DNA of 64,000 nt from UBA1431 sp002329665 (lineage in GTDB: Bacteria > Bacillota > Clostridia > Christensenellales > UBA1431), in contig JAXGXY010000001.1 of the NCBI GenBank assembly GCA_040772545.1, forward strand, positions 1 to 64,000. The letters run 5' to 3'. The notes under the pieces were generated by a model. It did not search any database. It was not told the DNA's origin and saw nothing but the letters and a program-made list of their open reading frames with translations. Below, piece after piece: positions 51,824 to 60,178 of the stretch. The position numbers and the translations under genes were made by a program. Each line of letters starts with the position of its first letter. The first letter of the stretch is position 1.

Positions 51824-52374
51824 CCCCGTACATGATCCTGAACCGGATCAGGGAGTACATCGAAGAGAAGCTGGAAGAACACAACTACAGGCTCCGGGCG
51901 ACGCCGCCAAATGACGCGCAGGACCAGGAAGGCGCGGCCCCGCAGCCTGACGCGGACCGGTATACTGTTCCGGGGGTGTACGTAGGCGGGCTCCCGCACA
52001 GCAATTTCATGGCGGACCTGCCCGGCCAGTTCTTTCGCGCGCCGTACGTCCTCGTGGGTATGGAGGAGGCGGAGGAAGACTACGACGGCGGGGTCGTCGG
52101 GATCCTCGTCCAGGTCTGCGCATATTCGGAAATCGATTACGACAACAGCAGCGTACCCGACTACCAGGCGTTCCTGGACGCGCTCAACCTGCTGCAGTTC
52201 CTTAAAGACAAGCTCATCATGCAGTGGACGCTTGAGGGAACGGCATGGAAGAAACCGATTCGCATGGGGATGTACACGTCGCAGGCCATGACCTGGCCGT
52301 TCGCGTTCGGGTACCTCGCCTTCGACGCGGAGCTTGTCAGCGAGGCTCCGAGCAATATTCTGTTTAAGGAGTGA
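51820..52374 (+). CDS. Probable tail terminator/completion protein
   Basis: A 184-residue protein between the gpZ-like and sheath genes, where contractile-tailed phages encode a tail terminator. Mixed helical and strand pattern (YMILNRIREYIEEKLEE, GILVQVCAYSEIDYDNSS). It is assigned mainly by position. It overlaps its upstream neighbour (ATGA) and abuts the sheath gene. Confidence 0.55.
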   Translation: MTPYMILNRIREYIEEKLEEHNYRLRATPPNDAQDQEGAAPQPDADRYTVPGVYVGGLPHSNFMADLPGQFFRAPYVLVGMEEAEEDYDGGVVGILVQVCAYSEIDYDNSSVPDYQAFLDALNLLQFLKDKLIMQWTLEGTAWKKPIRMGMYTSQAMTWPFAFGYLAFDAELVSEAPSNILFKE

Positions 52375-52379
52375 TTGCC

Positions 52380-53816
52380 TTGTTAAGAGGCGTAACAGCT
52401 GTAAAGACTCCCAGCGTGCCGCTGCCGGTGGACACCAGCGCGATCGTGCCCTGTTACATCGGGATGGCGCCGTACTGGCAGACAGGTGCGGACTGGGACA
52501 AAAAAGCCGGGCAGTCGTTTGCCTGCAGCAGCTTTGAAGAATTCAAAGCGCTACTGGGGTACTATGAGCCGGCTTCGGGGGCCTGGCCGATGTTCGCGTC
52601 GCTGTGCGAAGCGGCCGCGGCGCATTTCAGGTACGCAAGAGAACCGGTGGGGCCGATCATCTGTATCGTCAACGCGCTTGCGCTGGATACTGCGGCGGCC
52701 GACGCGGCGACGCTGACTTTCTCGGGCGGTACAGCGACGGTGAACGTGGCCGGTCTTGCCGTACTGAGCACGGCTGAAATTACCGGTAAGGTTCCGGGTA
52801 CGGACTACACCGTGGCTTACGACGAAACCGGGCAGAAGCTGGTGTTCACCGACCTGACCGGGGCGATGGAGTCCGAGACCGCGACGTACGACGTGGTCGT
52901 CATCCCGGACCCGCTGACGATGGCGGAAACGACGCTGGACGCGCTGGACACGATGGAACAGGATATCCGGCGGCATCCGGCGGTGATCGCGGCGCCCGGA
53001 TGGGAAGCAGCGGGGATCGGGGACGGCACGGTGGGCGCGCGGCTGCAGGCCGTAGCAAACGGCAGGATCGGCGGGCACTGGTACGTGCAGGCGTACATAC
53101 AGCTGGCTTCGGCTGCGTACTCGGGCGTTGCCCCGGACAAGACCTCGGCGGGGTACACGAGCGCCCAGGTGCGCGCGTGCTGGCCGTACGCGAGCAAAGG
53201 CGGGTTCGTCTACTCGCTGGTGACCGTGCTGCTTGCGGTGAAGATGCGCACCGACATCGCGCGCGGGGACATCCCCTACGAAAGCCCGAGTAACAAGGAC
53301 GCCGGGATCGATTACCCGTGCGCAGCCGACGGAACGAAGATCAAGCTGACCGAGACGCAGGCGGACGCGCTGAACGCCGTCGGCGTGACCACGCTCAAGT
53401 GGGTGGCGGGCGCCTGGCGCACGTGGGGCAACCGCATGGCCAACTACTCCGAAGCGGGGGCCGCGGACATACCGCCCGAGGAGTACAACGACGTGACCGT
53501 GCAGATGCTCGACTTCATCTGCAACGATTTCCAGGAACGCAACATCGAGCTGATAGACGCGCCGATGTCCGTGCGCACGGCCCGGGCGATCGTCGACGAT
53601 TACCAGGTCATCCTGAACGGGTACAACGCGATCGAGGCGAGCCTGTACGGGCAGATATACCTCGACCCGACCGAGAACACGACGCGCCAGCTGATCGCCG
53701 GCGACCTGACGTACGGCATAAAGGTAACGCCGACGCCGCCGGTCAACAGCATCAGCGGCGAGGTCCAGTACACGGCGGAAGGCTTCGCCGCATTCGGGCA
53801 GGGGGGTGAAGAATAA
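52380..53816 (+). CDS. Contractile tail sheath protein
   Basis: A 478-residue tail sheath of the P2/Mu type. The N-terminus LRGVTAVKTPSVPLPVDTSAIVPCYIG and the C-terminal half with WRTWGNRMANYSEAG, DFICNDFQERNIELIDAPMS and ANSISGEVQYTAEG-like end are characteristic. It shows the phage is a myovirus. TTG at 52380 lies 8 nt from AAGGAG; a GTG at 52371 overlaps that site and is less likely. Confidence 0.9.
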   Translation: MLRGVTAVKTPSVPLPVDTSAIVPCYIGMAPYWQTGADWDKKAGQSFACSSFEEFKALLGYYEPASGAWPMFASLCEAAAAHFRYAREPVGPIICIVNALALDTAAADAATLTFSGGTATVNVAGLAVLSTAEITGKVPGTDYTVAYDETGQKLVFTDLTGAMESETATYDVVVIPDPLTMAETTLDALDTMEQDIRRHPAVIAAPGWEAAGIGDGTVGARLQAVANGRIGGHWYVQAYIQLASAAYSGVAPDKTSAGYTSAQVRACWPYASKGGFVYSLVTVLLAVKMRTDIARGDIPYESPSNKDAGIDYPCAADGTKIKLTETQADALNAVGVTTLKWVAGAWRTWGNRMANYSEAGAADIPPEEYNDVTVQMLDFICNDFQERNIELIDAPMSVRTARAIVDDYQVILNGYNAIEASLYGQIYLDPTENTTRQLIAGDLTYGIKVTPTPPVNSISGEVQYTAEGFAAFGQGGEE

Positions 53817-54346
53817 TGGCGCGCACTATCGCGAGTAAGACCGTGGACATGTCGGTCGACGTGAAGTACAAGGGCAAGTACGAGATGCTCGAAGACGTGA
53901 CGGCGTTCAGGCTCCCCGGCGTGGAGTACGGCGAAGGCGAGATCACCGGCGCCGGCCTTGCAGGGGCGTTCAACAAGCCTGATGTGTTCAACATCGGGCC
54001 GCTTGAGGCGTCCATCACATCAAGGTCATTGCAGGGCAGGTACGCTTCCGTGTTCGCCGCCGACGGCGTGCAGTTCCGCATCACGTGGGCGGTCGACAAG
54101 ATCTCGACGACGAGCGCGGGGGCGTACGACACGTACATGGCCATCGTAAAAGGCCAGGCGTCAAAACTCCCGGAGATCGAAGTGAAGAAAGGCGAGCAAA
54201 TGGAACTGGAGACGTCGATAGCCGCGTGGTACTACAAGCTGACAAGGAACGGCACGACGCTTTTCGAGTTTGACGTGCTGAACCAGGTTGTGGTGATCAA
54301 CGGCGTGAACTACTCGGCCAAACTGAAAGCCGCTATGGGGAAGTAA
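53816..54346 (+). CDS. Major tail tube protein
   Basis: A 176-residue tube protein like P2 gpFII. The pattern VSVDVKYKGKYEMLEDVTAFRLPGVEYGEGEI and EVKKGEQMELETSIAAWYYKLTRNG is typical. It stacks to form the inner tube inside the sheath. ATG overlaps the sheath stop by one base. Confidence 0.88.
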   Translation: MARTIASKTVDMSVDVKYKGKYEMLEDVTAFRLPGVEYGEGEITGAGLAGAFNKPDVFNIGPLEASITSRSLQGRYASVFAADGVQFRITWAVDKISTTSAGAYDTYMAIVKGQASKLPEIEVKKGEQMELETSIAAWYYKLTRNGTTLFEFDVLNQVVVINGVNYSAKLKAAMGK

Positions 54347-54355
54347 GGAGGAATC

Positions 54356-54694
54356 ATGGAAAAACTCAGGCTCATGAAGCCGTTCATGTATAACGGCGAA
54401 AAGCTAACGGAGATCGAGTACGACCTCGAGTCGGTGACGCCTGCGCAGTACAAGGCGATCATCAAACGGCTTCAGAGAAAGGGGCATGCGGTGAACGTGC
54501 CCGAACTGGACGGAAGCGTTCAGCAGGAGTATTTCGCGGCGGCGACCGCGCTGCAGATACCCGCGACGGAGCTTAACAACCTGCACATCAGGGATTACAT
54601 GCGGATGGAGCAGCTGGTCCGCGCTTTTTTCTTGACCGATTCGGACGGGGAGACGGAGACGGAGGAAACAGAGACGGAGGATACCTCCGGATAA
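54356..54694 (+). CDS. Tail assembly chaperone E (zero-frame product)
   Basis: A 112-residue protein like P2 gpE, needed to chaperone the tape measure protein. Helical and compact (VTPAQYKAIIKRLQRKGHAV, TELNNLHIRDYMRMEQLVRAFF). The acidic end repeats Glu-Thr. A T TTT TTC slippery site lies at 54625-54631, giving a second, longer product (listed separately). ATG follows AAGGAGG. Confidence 0.85.
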   Translation: MEKLRLMKPFMYNGEKLTEIEYDLESVTPAQYKAIIKRLQRKGHAVNVPELDGSVQQEYFAAATALQIPATELNNLHIRDYMRMEQLVRAFFLTDSDGETETEETETEDTSG

Positions 54695-54876
54695 TCGAGC
54701 GGATCTGCGTACAGATCACGATGGACACGTCGACAAGCTACCCGGAGACGCAGGCAATGACGATCGGGGCGCTTCTTGATTTCTGGGACGTGCTCGTGGA
54801 AGTCACCAATATCCGGAGAGACATGCAGGAAAAGGAACTCGAAAGGCTTAGAAAGGAAAGCAGGAAGGGGGTCTGA
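54356..54876 (+). CDS. Tail assembly chaperone E-E' fusion by -1 frameshift
   Basis: At T TTT TTC (54625-54631) in zero frame a -1 slip opens a frame to the TGA at 54874-54876, giving about 173 residues. The added part (YLRIIERICVQITMDTS, EVTNIRRDMQEKELERLRKE) has no own start and is helical, as P2 E'. The tape-measure gene starts 3 nt later. This matches the conserved tail chaperone frameshift of P2 and lambda G/GT. Confidence 0.8.
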
Positions 54877-54879
54877 CCT

Positions 54880-56598
54880 GTGGCCAAAACGCTGGAAACA
54901 CTGCTCAAGCTTAAAGGCAAGGTCGACCCCTCGCTGCAGCGCGCGCTGAAGCAGGCCAACAGCAAAACGGTGAGAGAGGCGCAGAAGACGTCGCGGAAGG
55001 TACAGTCGACGTTTGCCGGCATGGCGAAGAAAGCCGCTGCGTACATAGGGGCGGCGTTCGCTGTGCGTTCTATGGTCGATTTCGGGAAAGCGTCGATAGA
55101 GGCGGCACAGGACGAGGTCCTGGCTCAGACCAAATTGGCCGAGGTCATGCGTCAGCGCATGGGCGCGACCGAAGACCAGACCCAAAAAATACTTGATTTG
55201 GCTTCCGCACAACAGAAACTGGGCGTCATCGGCGATGAGGTCCAGGTTGCAGGGGGGCAGCAGCTGGCCACCTTCCTGAACCAGACGTCTTCCCTTGAAA
55301 GCCTCATACCGGCCATGAACAACCTGGCTGCGCAGCAGAAGGGCGTTAACGCGACGCAGGAGGACATGGTCAATATAGCCAACCTTATGGGCAAGGCGAT
55401 GCACGGGCAGACGGGCGCCCTGCGGCGCGTCGGGATCGTGTTTTCGGAGGCGGAGGAAGAGGTCCTCAAATACGGGAACGAGACCGAGCGCGCGGCAACG
55501 CTTGCGCAGGTGGTCACCAACAACGTCGGGAACATGAACGAGGAGCTGGCGAAGACCGACTTTGGTAAGTTCACACAGGCCAAAAACATTGTCAGCGACT
55601 TGCAGGAAACCGTCGGTAAACAGCTGATGCCTATCGTAGGGAATATTGCACAGAAGTTCCTGCCGCTTATCGAAAAAGGGTTTGTCTGGATAGGTTCCCT
55701 TATCGAAAAGCTTTCGCCGCTGCTCGGGAAACTTGCGGACCTGATCATGCCCGTTCTGGATACCCTCGGACAGCTCCTCGCAGAGGTCATTGAACCGCTT
55801 ATCGAGCCTCTGACGGAGATCGCTGAAGCGATACTCCCCGTCCTCAGCACGGTCCTGGGCGCGATCATGGACGCCGTGAAACCCCTGCTCAAGGCGGGAA
55901 TGAAGATCATCAACAGGCTCCTGCCCCCGCTTCTCAAACTGCTTGAGCCGCTGAACGACATCCTGCGGCTGGTGGGCGAGGCGGTCGGATGGGTGGCGGA
56001 GATGATCGGCGGGGTGCTTACGGAGGCGCTTAACGCTATCATGCCGGTCATAGAGCCGCTCCTCGACGGCCTCAGAGGCGTGATAGATTTCCTGGTAGGC
56101 GTGTTCGCGCTCGACTGGGAGAGGGCCTGGGAAGGCATCAAGGCCATTTTCGAGGGCATCTGGAACTCGCTGATCGGGATAGTCAGAGGCGTCATCAACG
56201 CGATCATCGGCATCCTCAACGCCATGGTGGAAGCGTACAACGTAACGATCGGGGAAGTCGGTGGGGTGCTCGGTATCAACATCAAGATCACGCCGATAGG
56301 GTATCTTGCCGAAGGTGCGACGGTGACCCGGCCGGCGCTGGCCGTGATCGGCGAAGCGGGGGCCGAGACCGTGGTACCGCACAATAACAAGCCGCGCTCG
56401 AGGATGCTCCTGCGCGAGGCGGCCGCCGGAGTGGGCATGGCTCTTGGCGGCAATACGTTCGTTTACCAGCCGAGGATCACGCTCCCCCCCGGCGCGGACA
56501 AAAAGGACTTCCAGCAGGTGCTGGACGACGATTTCGAGCGCTTCAAAAAGTGGATGGACCGGTACGCCGAAGAAGAAGGGAGGCTGGCGTTCGCATGA
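54880..56598 (+). CDS. Tape measure protein
   Basis: A 572-residue tail length ruler. A helical, Ala/Gln-rich N-terminal part is followed by a hydrophobic, membrane-like central stretch of repeating IEPL/VLPVL/LLKLLEPL-type segments (about 280-450) and an end domain (GEAGAETVVPHNN), a classic phage tape-measure layout. At about 0.15 nm per residue it predicts a tail near 85 nm. GTG at 54880. It overlaps the X gene. Confidence 0.9.
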   Translation: MAKTLETLLKLKGKVDPSLQRALKQANSKTVREAQKTSRKVQSTFAGMAKKAAAYIGAAFAVRSMVDFGKASIEAAQDEVLAQTKLAEVMRQRMGATEDQTQKILDLASAQQKLGVIGDEVQVAGGQQLATFLNQTSSLESLIPAMNNLAAQQKGVNATQEDMVNIANLMGKAMHGQTGALRRVGIVFSEAEEEVLKYGNETERAATLAQVVTNNVGNMNEELAKTDFGKFTQAKNIVSDLQETVGKQLMPIVGNIAQKFLPLIEKGFVWIGSLIEKLSPLLGKLADLIMPVLDTLGQLLAEVIEPLIEPLTEIAEAILPVLSTVLGAIMDAVKPLLKAGMKIINRLLPPLLKLLEPLNDILRLVGEAVGWVAEMIGGVLTEALNAIMPVIEPLLDGLRGVIDFLVGVFALDWERAWEGIKAIFEGIWNSLIGIVRGVINAIIGILNAMVEAYNVTIGEVGGVLGINIKITPIGYLAEGATVTRPALAVIGEAGAETVVPHNNKPRSRMLLREAAAGVGMALGGNTFVYQPRITLPPGADKKDFQQVLDDDFERFKKWMDRYAEEEGRLAFA

Positions 56599-56795
56599 CC
56601 GGATACATCGCGCAGATGGGCGATACGTGGGACCTGCTCTCTCTCGCGTTCTACGGGAGCGAGAAGCATGTGCTCCCGTTGATGCTGGCGAACCCGGCCT
56701 ACTCTGACACCGTGGTGTTCGAAGGCGGGGAAGTGCTGGCGGTCCCTGAGATCGAAACGGAGACGCCGGCCACGCTCCCGCCGTGGAGGCGCTGA
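56595..56795 (+). CDS. Tail protein X (LysM-like, P2 gpX)
   Basis: A 66-residue protein, P2 gpX-like, with a LysM-type pattern (IAQMGDTWDLLSLAFYGSEKHVLPLMLANPAYSD, GGEVLAVPEI). It acts in baseplate hub assembly. ATG overlaps the tape-measure stop (ATGA); an in-frame extension upstream is not used. Confidence 0.85.
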   Translation: MTGYIAQMGDTWDLLSLAFYGSEKHVLPLMLANPAYSDTVVFEGGEVLAVPEIETETPATLPPWRR

Positions 56796-56796
56796 C

Positions 56797-57726
56797 ATGA
56801 TCGAGCTGATCTATGAGGGGAAGGATATCAACCTGGAAGCGGATGTCGCCGTCACCGGGTGCGTGTACACGGACTGCGTGCACGGCCGGGCGGACAGCGT
56901 GCGGATCGCGTTCTCGGACGCGCAAAAGCTCTGGCGGCTGTGGGCGCCACAGAAGGGCGACGCTTTCGAGGTGCGGCAGGGCGCCATACGGAGCGGGAAG
57001 ATGTATGTCTCCAAACTGGCTGCGCGGGAGAACACGTTCGTACTGGCCGGCAGCGCCACGCCGCTTTCGGCGCTGGGCGCAGCGTCGGAGAGCTGGGAAA
57101 ACATCCGGTTATCGGAGCTCGTATCGCGTATGGCGGCGCAGGTCGGCATGCGCGCGGAGCTTTCAGGCGTCCCGGACCGCCTGTACGCCCGGTTCGACCG
57201 CGTACGCAAGACGGTCCCGGCAGCGATTCAGTTCCTCTGCAGGCGGGAGTCGGCCGCGCTCAAGGCCTTCGACGGGCGGTTTCTCCTGCTGAACGAAAGG
57301 AAACTCGAAGAGGCGGACCCGGTGGCCTGCCTGAAACCGGAAGACATGACGGCGCCCGAGTTCGGCACGTCGGACGCCGGTTTGATGCGCGAGGTCACGG
57401 TGCAGTACGTAGGCGCAGACGGCCAGATCACGGGCAGGTGGGCGGACGGGAGGATCGCCGGCGGGACCCTGGCCGTGGAGACGCCGGTCTCGTCGCAGGG
57501 CGAAGCGGAGCGGTTTGCCAAAGGTTTCCTTCGGGCGGCGAACCGGCGGGAAACGGCCGGAGCGGTCACGGTCCTCTATGACGACGGGATCGCCGCGGGG
57601 AACGTGGTCGAGATACAAAACTACGGCAGTTTTTCCGGGCGGTACTGCGTCGACAGCGTGCGGCACGACATGCTGAACCTGCGCATGCGCCTGGGCCTGC
57701 GTAAACCTATTCAGGGGGATTACTGA
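56797..57726 (+). CDS. Baseplate hub protein, P2 gpD-like
   Basis: A 309-residue hub protein of the phage late control D family. The order X-D-spike and blocks such as QKLWRLWAPQKGDAFEV, IQFLCRRESAALKAFDGRFLLLNE and the end GNVVEIQNYGSFSGRYCVDSVRHDM fit. It connects the tube to the spike. It starts 1 nt after the X stop and overlaps the next ATG by one base. Confidence 0.82.
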   Translation: MIELIYEGKDINLEADVAVTGCVYTDCVHGRADSVRIAFSDAQKLWRLWAPQKGDAFEVRQGAIRSGKMYVSKLAARENTFVLAGSATPLSALGAASESWENIRLSELVSRMAAQVGMRAELSGVPDRLYARFDRVRKTVPAAIQFLCRRESAALKAFDGRFLLLNERKLEEADPVACLKPEDMTAPEFGTSDAGLMREVTVQYVGADGQITGRWADGRIAGGTLAVETPVSSQGEAERFAKGFLRAANRRETAGAVTVLYDDGIAAGNVVEIQNYGSFSGRYCVDSVRHDMLNLRMRLGLRKPIQGDY

Positions 57727-58403
57727 TGGAACGCGGGATAGTGTCGGCGGTAAACGGGCGCCGGGCGCGCGTGAAGCGCCCGGACGGGTACGTCACCGGC
57801 TGGCTGTTTCTTGCTGACGCCGTCCTGTCGGCAAACGCGGGCGACATCGTTTTCTACGAGCCGTTCGGGAACGACGGGCTTATCCTGCATGCTGTGGGAG
57901 CGCCGGGTTTAGCGGATGTTTTTGCGCTGGCCAATGAGGTGCTGCCTTTATCCGGCGGTTCGCTTGCAGGGGATTTAGACATCAACGGGAATGCGGTATG
58001 GCACACGGGGAACCTGTACCACGTCGAGTGGACGCCGTACCTCAGGGGAGTAAATGCAAACCCGTCGGTAACATACATCCGCCAGCGCGGAATGGCGACA
58101 AAGATCGGGCCGCTCGTGGTTGCGCCGTTTGAGATCCTCACCGACACGGTAAGCGGCGGGTCCGGTCATGCATATATTCACGGGACGCCTTTCCCGGTGT
58201 ATTCAGGACAGGCGGGGCTGCCCTACAGCGCGCTTGTATACAACGACGACATAACGGGCGTTACGGTAAATCAGATGGGCATCCACTGGAACGGGTCGTA
58301 CTGGATACTGACCTGGGGGACGGCGAGCGAGCGTCTGCAAGCAGATAACCTGCTTAACGGGTTCCACGTTTTCGGAACGCTCATATACCATACGAGCGCC
58401 TAG
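57726..58403 (+). CDS. Baseplate spike/OB-fold protein
   Basis: A 225-residue protein. The N-terminal 60 residues have an OB-like pattern (GIVSAVNGRRARVKRPDGYVTGWLF, GDIVFYEPFGNDGLIL), as in P2 gpV-type spikes. The rest is strand-rich with Gly/Trp/Tyr and a repeated WNGSYWILTWG-type motif, as in fibre-like domains. It probably forms or decorates the central spike. Confidence 0.6.
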   Translation: MERGIVSAVNGRRARVKRPDGYVTGWLFLADAVLSANAGDIVFYEPFGNDGLILHAVGAPGLADVFALANEVLPLSGGSLAGDLDINGNAVWHTGNLYHVEWTPYLRGVNANPSVTYIRQRGMATKIGPLVVAPFEILTDTVSGGSGHAYIHGTPFPVYSGQAGLPYSALVYNDDITGVTVNQMGIHWNGSYWILTWGTASERLQADNLLNGFHVFGTLIYHTSA

Positions 58404-58415
58404 GAGGGCACCGGC

Positions 58416-58652
58416 ATGGATGAAAGAATCATATTAAACAAGCTGACCGACGACGAGGTAATCATAGAGCGGCAGCGGTATGTGGTTGATGAAGGTACGG
58501 AATACACGGTAGGCCCGCCGCACCTGTGCTGGTACCGAAACAGCGTACGCGGGCGCGCTGAGATCGCGTCGGCCGTATCGGGGAAGGACCTTGACGCTGT
58601 CCTTGCTAAGTGGGGACCCGAACCGACGGTGACCGAAGAAGCGGAGGAATAG
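58416..58652 (+). CDS. Hypothetical small tail-region protein
   Basis: A 78-residue protein of no recognised family, between the spike and the NlpC/P60 protein. Acidic at both ends, with VGPPHLCWYRNSVRGRAEIA in the centre. ATG at 58416 follows AGGAGG at about 10 nt. Possibly a small baseplate part or chaperone. Confidence 0.55.
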   Translation: MDERIILNKLTDDEVIIERQRYVVDEGTEYTVGPPHLCWYRNSVRGRAEIASAVSGKDLDAVLAKWGPEPTVTEEAEE

Positions 58653-58665
58653 GGGGTATGGCGGG

Positions 58666-59862
58666 ATGAGCGTAGCGTCCTGGGGCTCCAAAAAGTTCGA
58701 CGCGAGTTCGAAGAAGGTCTACACCTTCGACGGGTTCACCAACAGCGCGGCGCTGAACCTCGAGTTCCAGGAAAACGAGGGCGGCAAGACGTTCACGGCG
58801 ATCAAGGGGATCGACACGGAAAAAGTGGGCTTTTTGCTGAAACTGCACCGGGACTATGTGGACGTGGCCGCGGAGATCAAGAGCTGGAAGGCCCTGCTGG
58901 CCGCGAAAAAGCCGTACCCTCTCTACATCGGCAAGAAGAAGTACGGCAGCCTCCCGTGGCTGCTGGCGTCCGTGGATGTGAGCGAGGTAAGGATCGGCCC
59001 GCACGGCGCCATGGTCAGCGCGGCGGTCGAACTGGGCTTTGAGGAAATTTACCAGCTGAAGCCCCCGACAAAAAACGCGCTTGGCGTTTCGCCGGGCGCC
59101 GGTTCCGCGGCCGGCACGAGGACGGCGGCAGGCTCCTCCGGCTCGTCTTCGGTCGGCGGGTCGAAACCGCAGGCATTAGACGACAGCGCGGCGAAGAGGG
59201 CTGCCGTAAACGCCATAAACGCCACGATCAAGGCCTATGACTATCTGGGGAGCAAGGGCGCTTCGTACAAAGAGGTGCTGCGCCGGCTTAAAGAGCTGGC
59301 CGATCTGATCGTCGGCAAGAAGTCGTGGACCTGGACGGAGGCAAAAACGACGCTGGTCAGCACGCTCACCAAACTGATATCGCAGTACCTGCTGTTCGCG
59401 CCGACGATTATACCGGGGCTTAAGGACCTGCTGGACAAATTCAAAAGCGGGTTCGGCGGCGCGGGCAGTTCGAGGACGTGGGATACGTCATCGTCGTCAA
59501 AGGTCGCGACGTTCCTCGAGTACGCGAGGCTCCAGCTGGGAAAACCCTATGTCCTCGGCGGGAAGGGGCCGGACGTGTTCGACTGCTCCGGCCTGGTGTA
59601 CTACTGCCTCAGATGCACCGGCGTGAAAATCAGTTACATGACGTCGAGCGCCTGGGCCGTGAGTTCGTTTCCCCGCGTGAACAGCATAAGCGCCCTGAAG
59701 GCGGGCGACGTCGTCTGTTTCAGGGGGCATGTCGGGATCTACCGGGGCGACGGCACGATGATCGACGCCTCGTCCAGCCAGGGCAAGGTCAGGATCTCGT
59801 CGCCGCTTAAATCGGTGGCGTACTGGCGTAACAACTTTATCTGCGGACGCAGGGTGTTTTAG
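58666..59862 (+). CDS. Baseplate protein with NlpC/P60 peptidoglycan hydrolase domain
   Basis: A 398-residue two-part protein. The N-terminal 130 residues (ASWGSKKFDASSKKVYTFDG, KPYPLYIGKKKYGSLPWLL) are of the DUF2590/LysM-less baseplate type. A Gly/Ser/Thr-rich linker follows, then a helical middle. The C-terminal NlpC/P60 domain (about 285-398) has catalytic Cys307 in DCSG and His355 in GHVGIY. It likely opens cell wall peptidoglycan during DNA entry. Confidence 0.85.
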   Translation: MSVASWGSKKFDASSKKVYTFDGFTNSAALNLEFQENEGGKTFTAIKGIDTEKVGFLLKLHRDYVDVAAEIKSWKALLAAKKPYPLYIGKKKYGSLPWLLASVDVSEVRIGPHGAMVSAAVELGFEEIYQLKPPTKNALGVSPGAGSAAGTRTAAGSSGSSSVGGSKPQALDDSAAKRAAVNAINATIKAYDYLGSKGASYKEVLRRLKELADLIVGKKSWTWTEAKTTLVSTLTKLISQYLLFAPTIIPGLKDLLDKFKSGFGGAGSSRTWDTSSSSKVATFLEYARLQLGKPYVLGGKGPDVFDCSGLVYYCLRCTGVKISYMTSSAWAVSSFPRVNSISALKAGDVVCFRGHVGIYRGDGTMIDASSSQGKVRISSPLKSVAYWRNNFICGRRVF

Positions 59863-59875
59863 GGGTGAAAATGCT

Positions 59876-60178
59876 ATGGCCTACACGGTAGCGTCTTCGG
59901 ACGCTTTTTCTTATGGCGCGGGCTCCGAGAAAGAGCGCGTACTTAAAAACTGCGCAAACCTCCTCTCGCTGACGTGGGGGGAGGTAATGGGCGACAGGAC
60001 GCTCGGGCTGGACCCGCGCCTGATCGACCGCCCGGCCGAACAGGTGCGCTCGGAGCTTACCTCGTACGTCACCGGGATGCTGCAGGAGCGCGAGCCGCGG
60101 GCAGAGGTGTCCGACGTCCTGATAGAGACCTCTGCAACGGGAGAGATGGAAGTAAAGGTGGTGCTGGAGGTTGCGTGA
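59876..60178 (+). CDS. Baseplate wedge protein, gpW/gp25-like
   Basis: A 100-residue baseplate wedge component. The gp25/gpW pattern is partly visible (VLKNCANLLSLTWGEVMGDRTLGLDPRLIDRP, VSDVLIETSATGEMEVKVVLEV). It lies directly before J, as in P2. Its stop overlaps the J start by 8 nt. Confidence 0.75.
   Translation: MAYTVASSDAFSYGAGSEKERVLKNCANLLSLTWGEVMGDRTLGLDPRLIDRPAEQVRSELTSYVTGMLQEREPRAEVSDVLIETSATGEMEVKVVLEVA

Noticed and set aside
54595..56925. 776-codon minus-strand frame opposite the tape measure gene
   Set aside because: Antisense to the tape measure protein; composition reflects third-position GC, and no recognisable protein is encoded.
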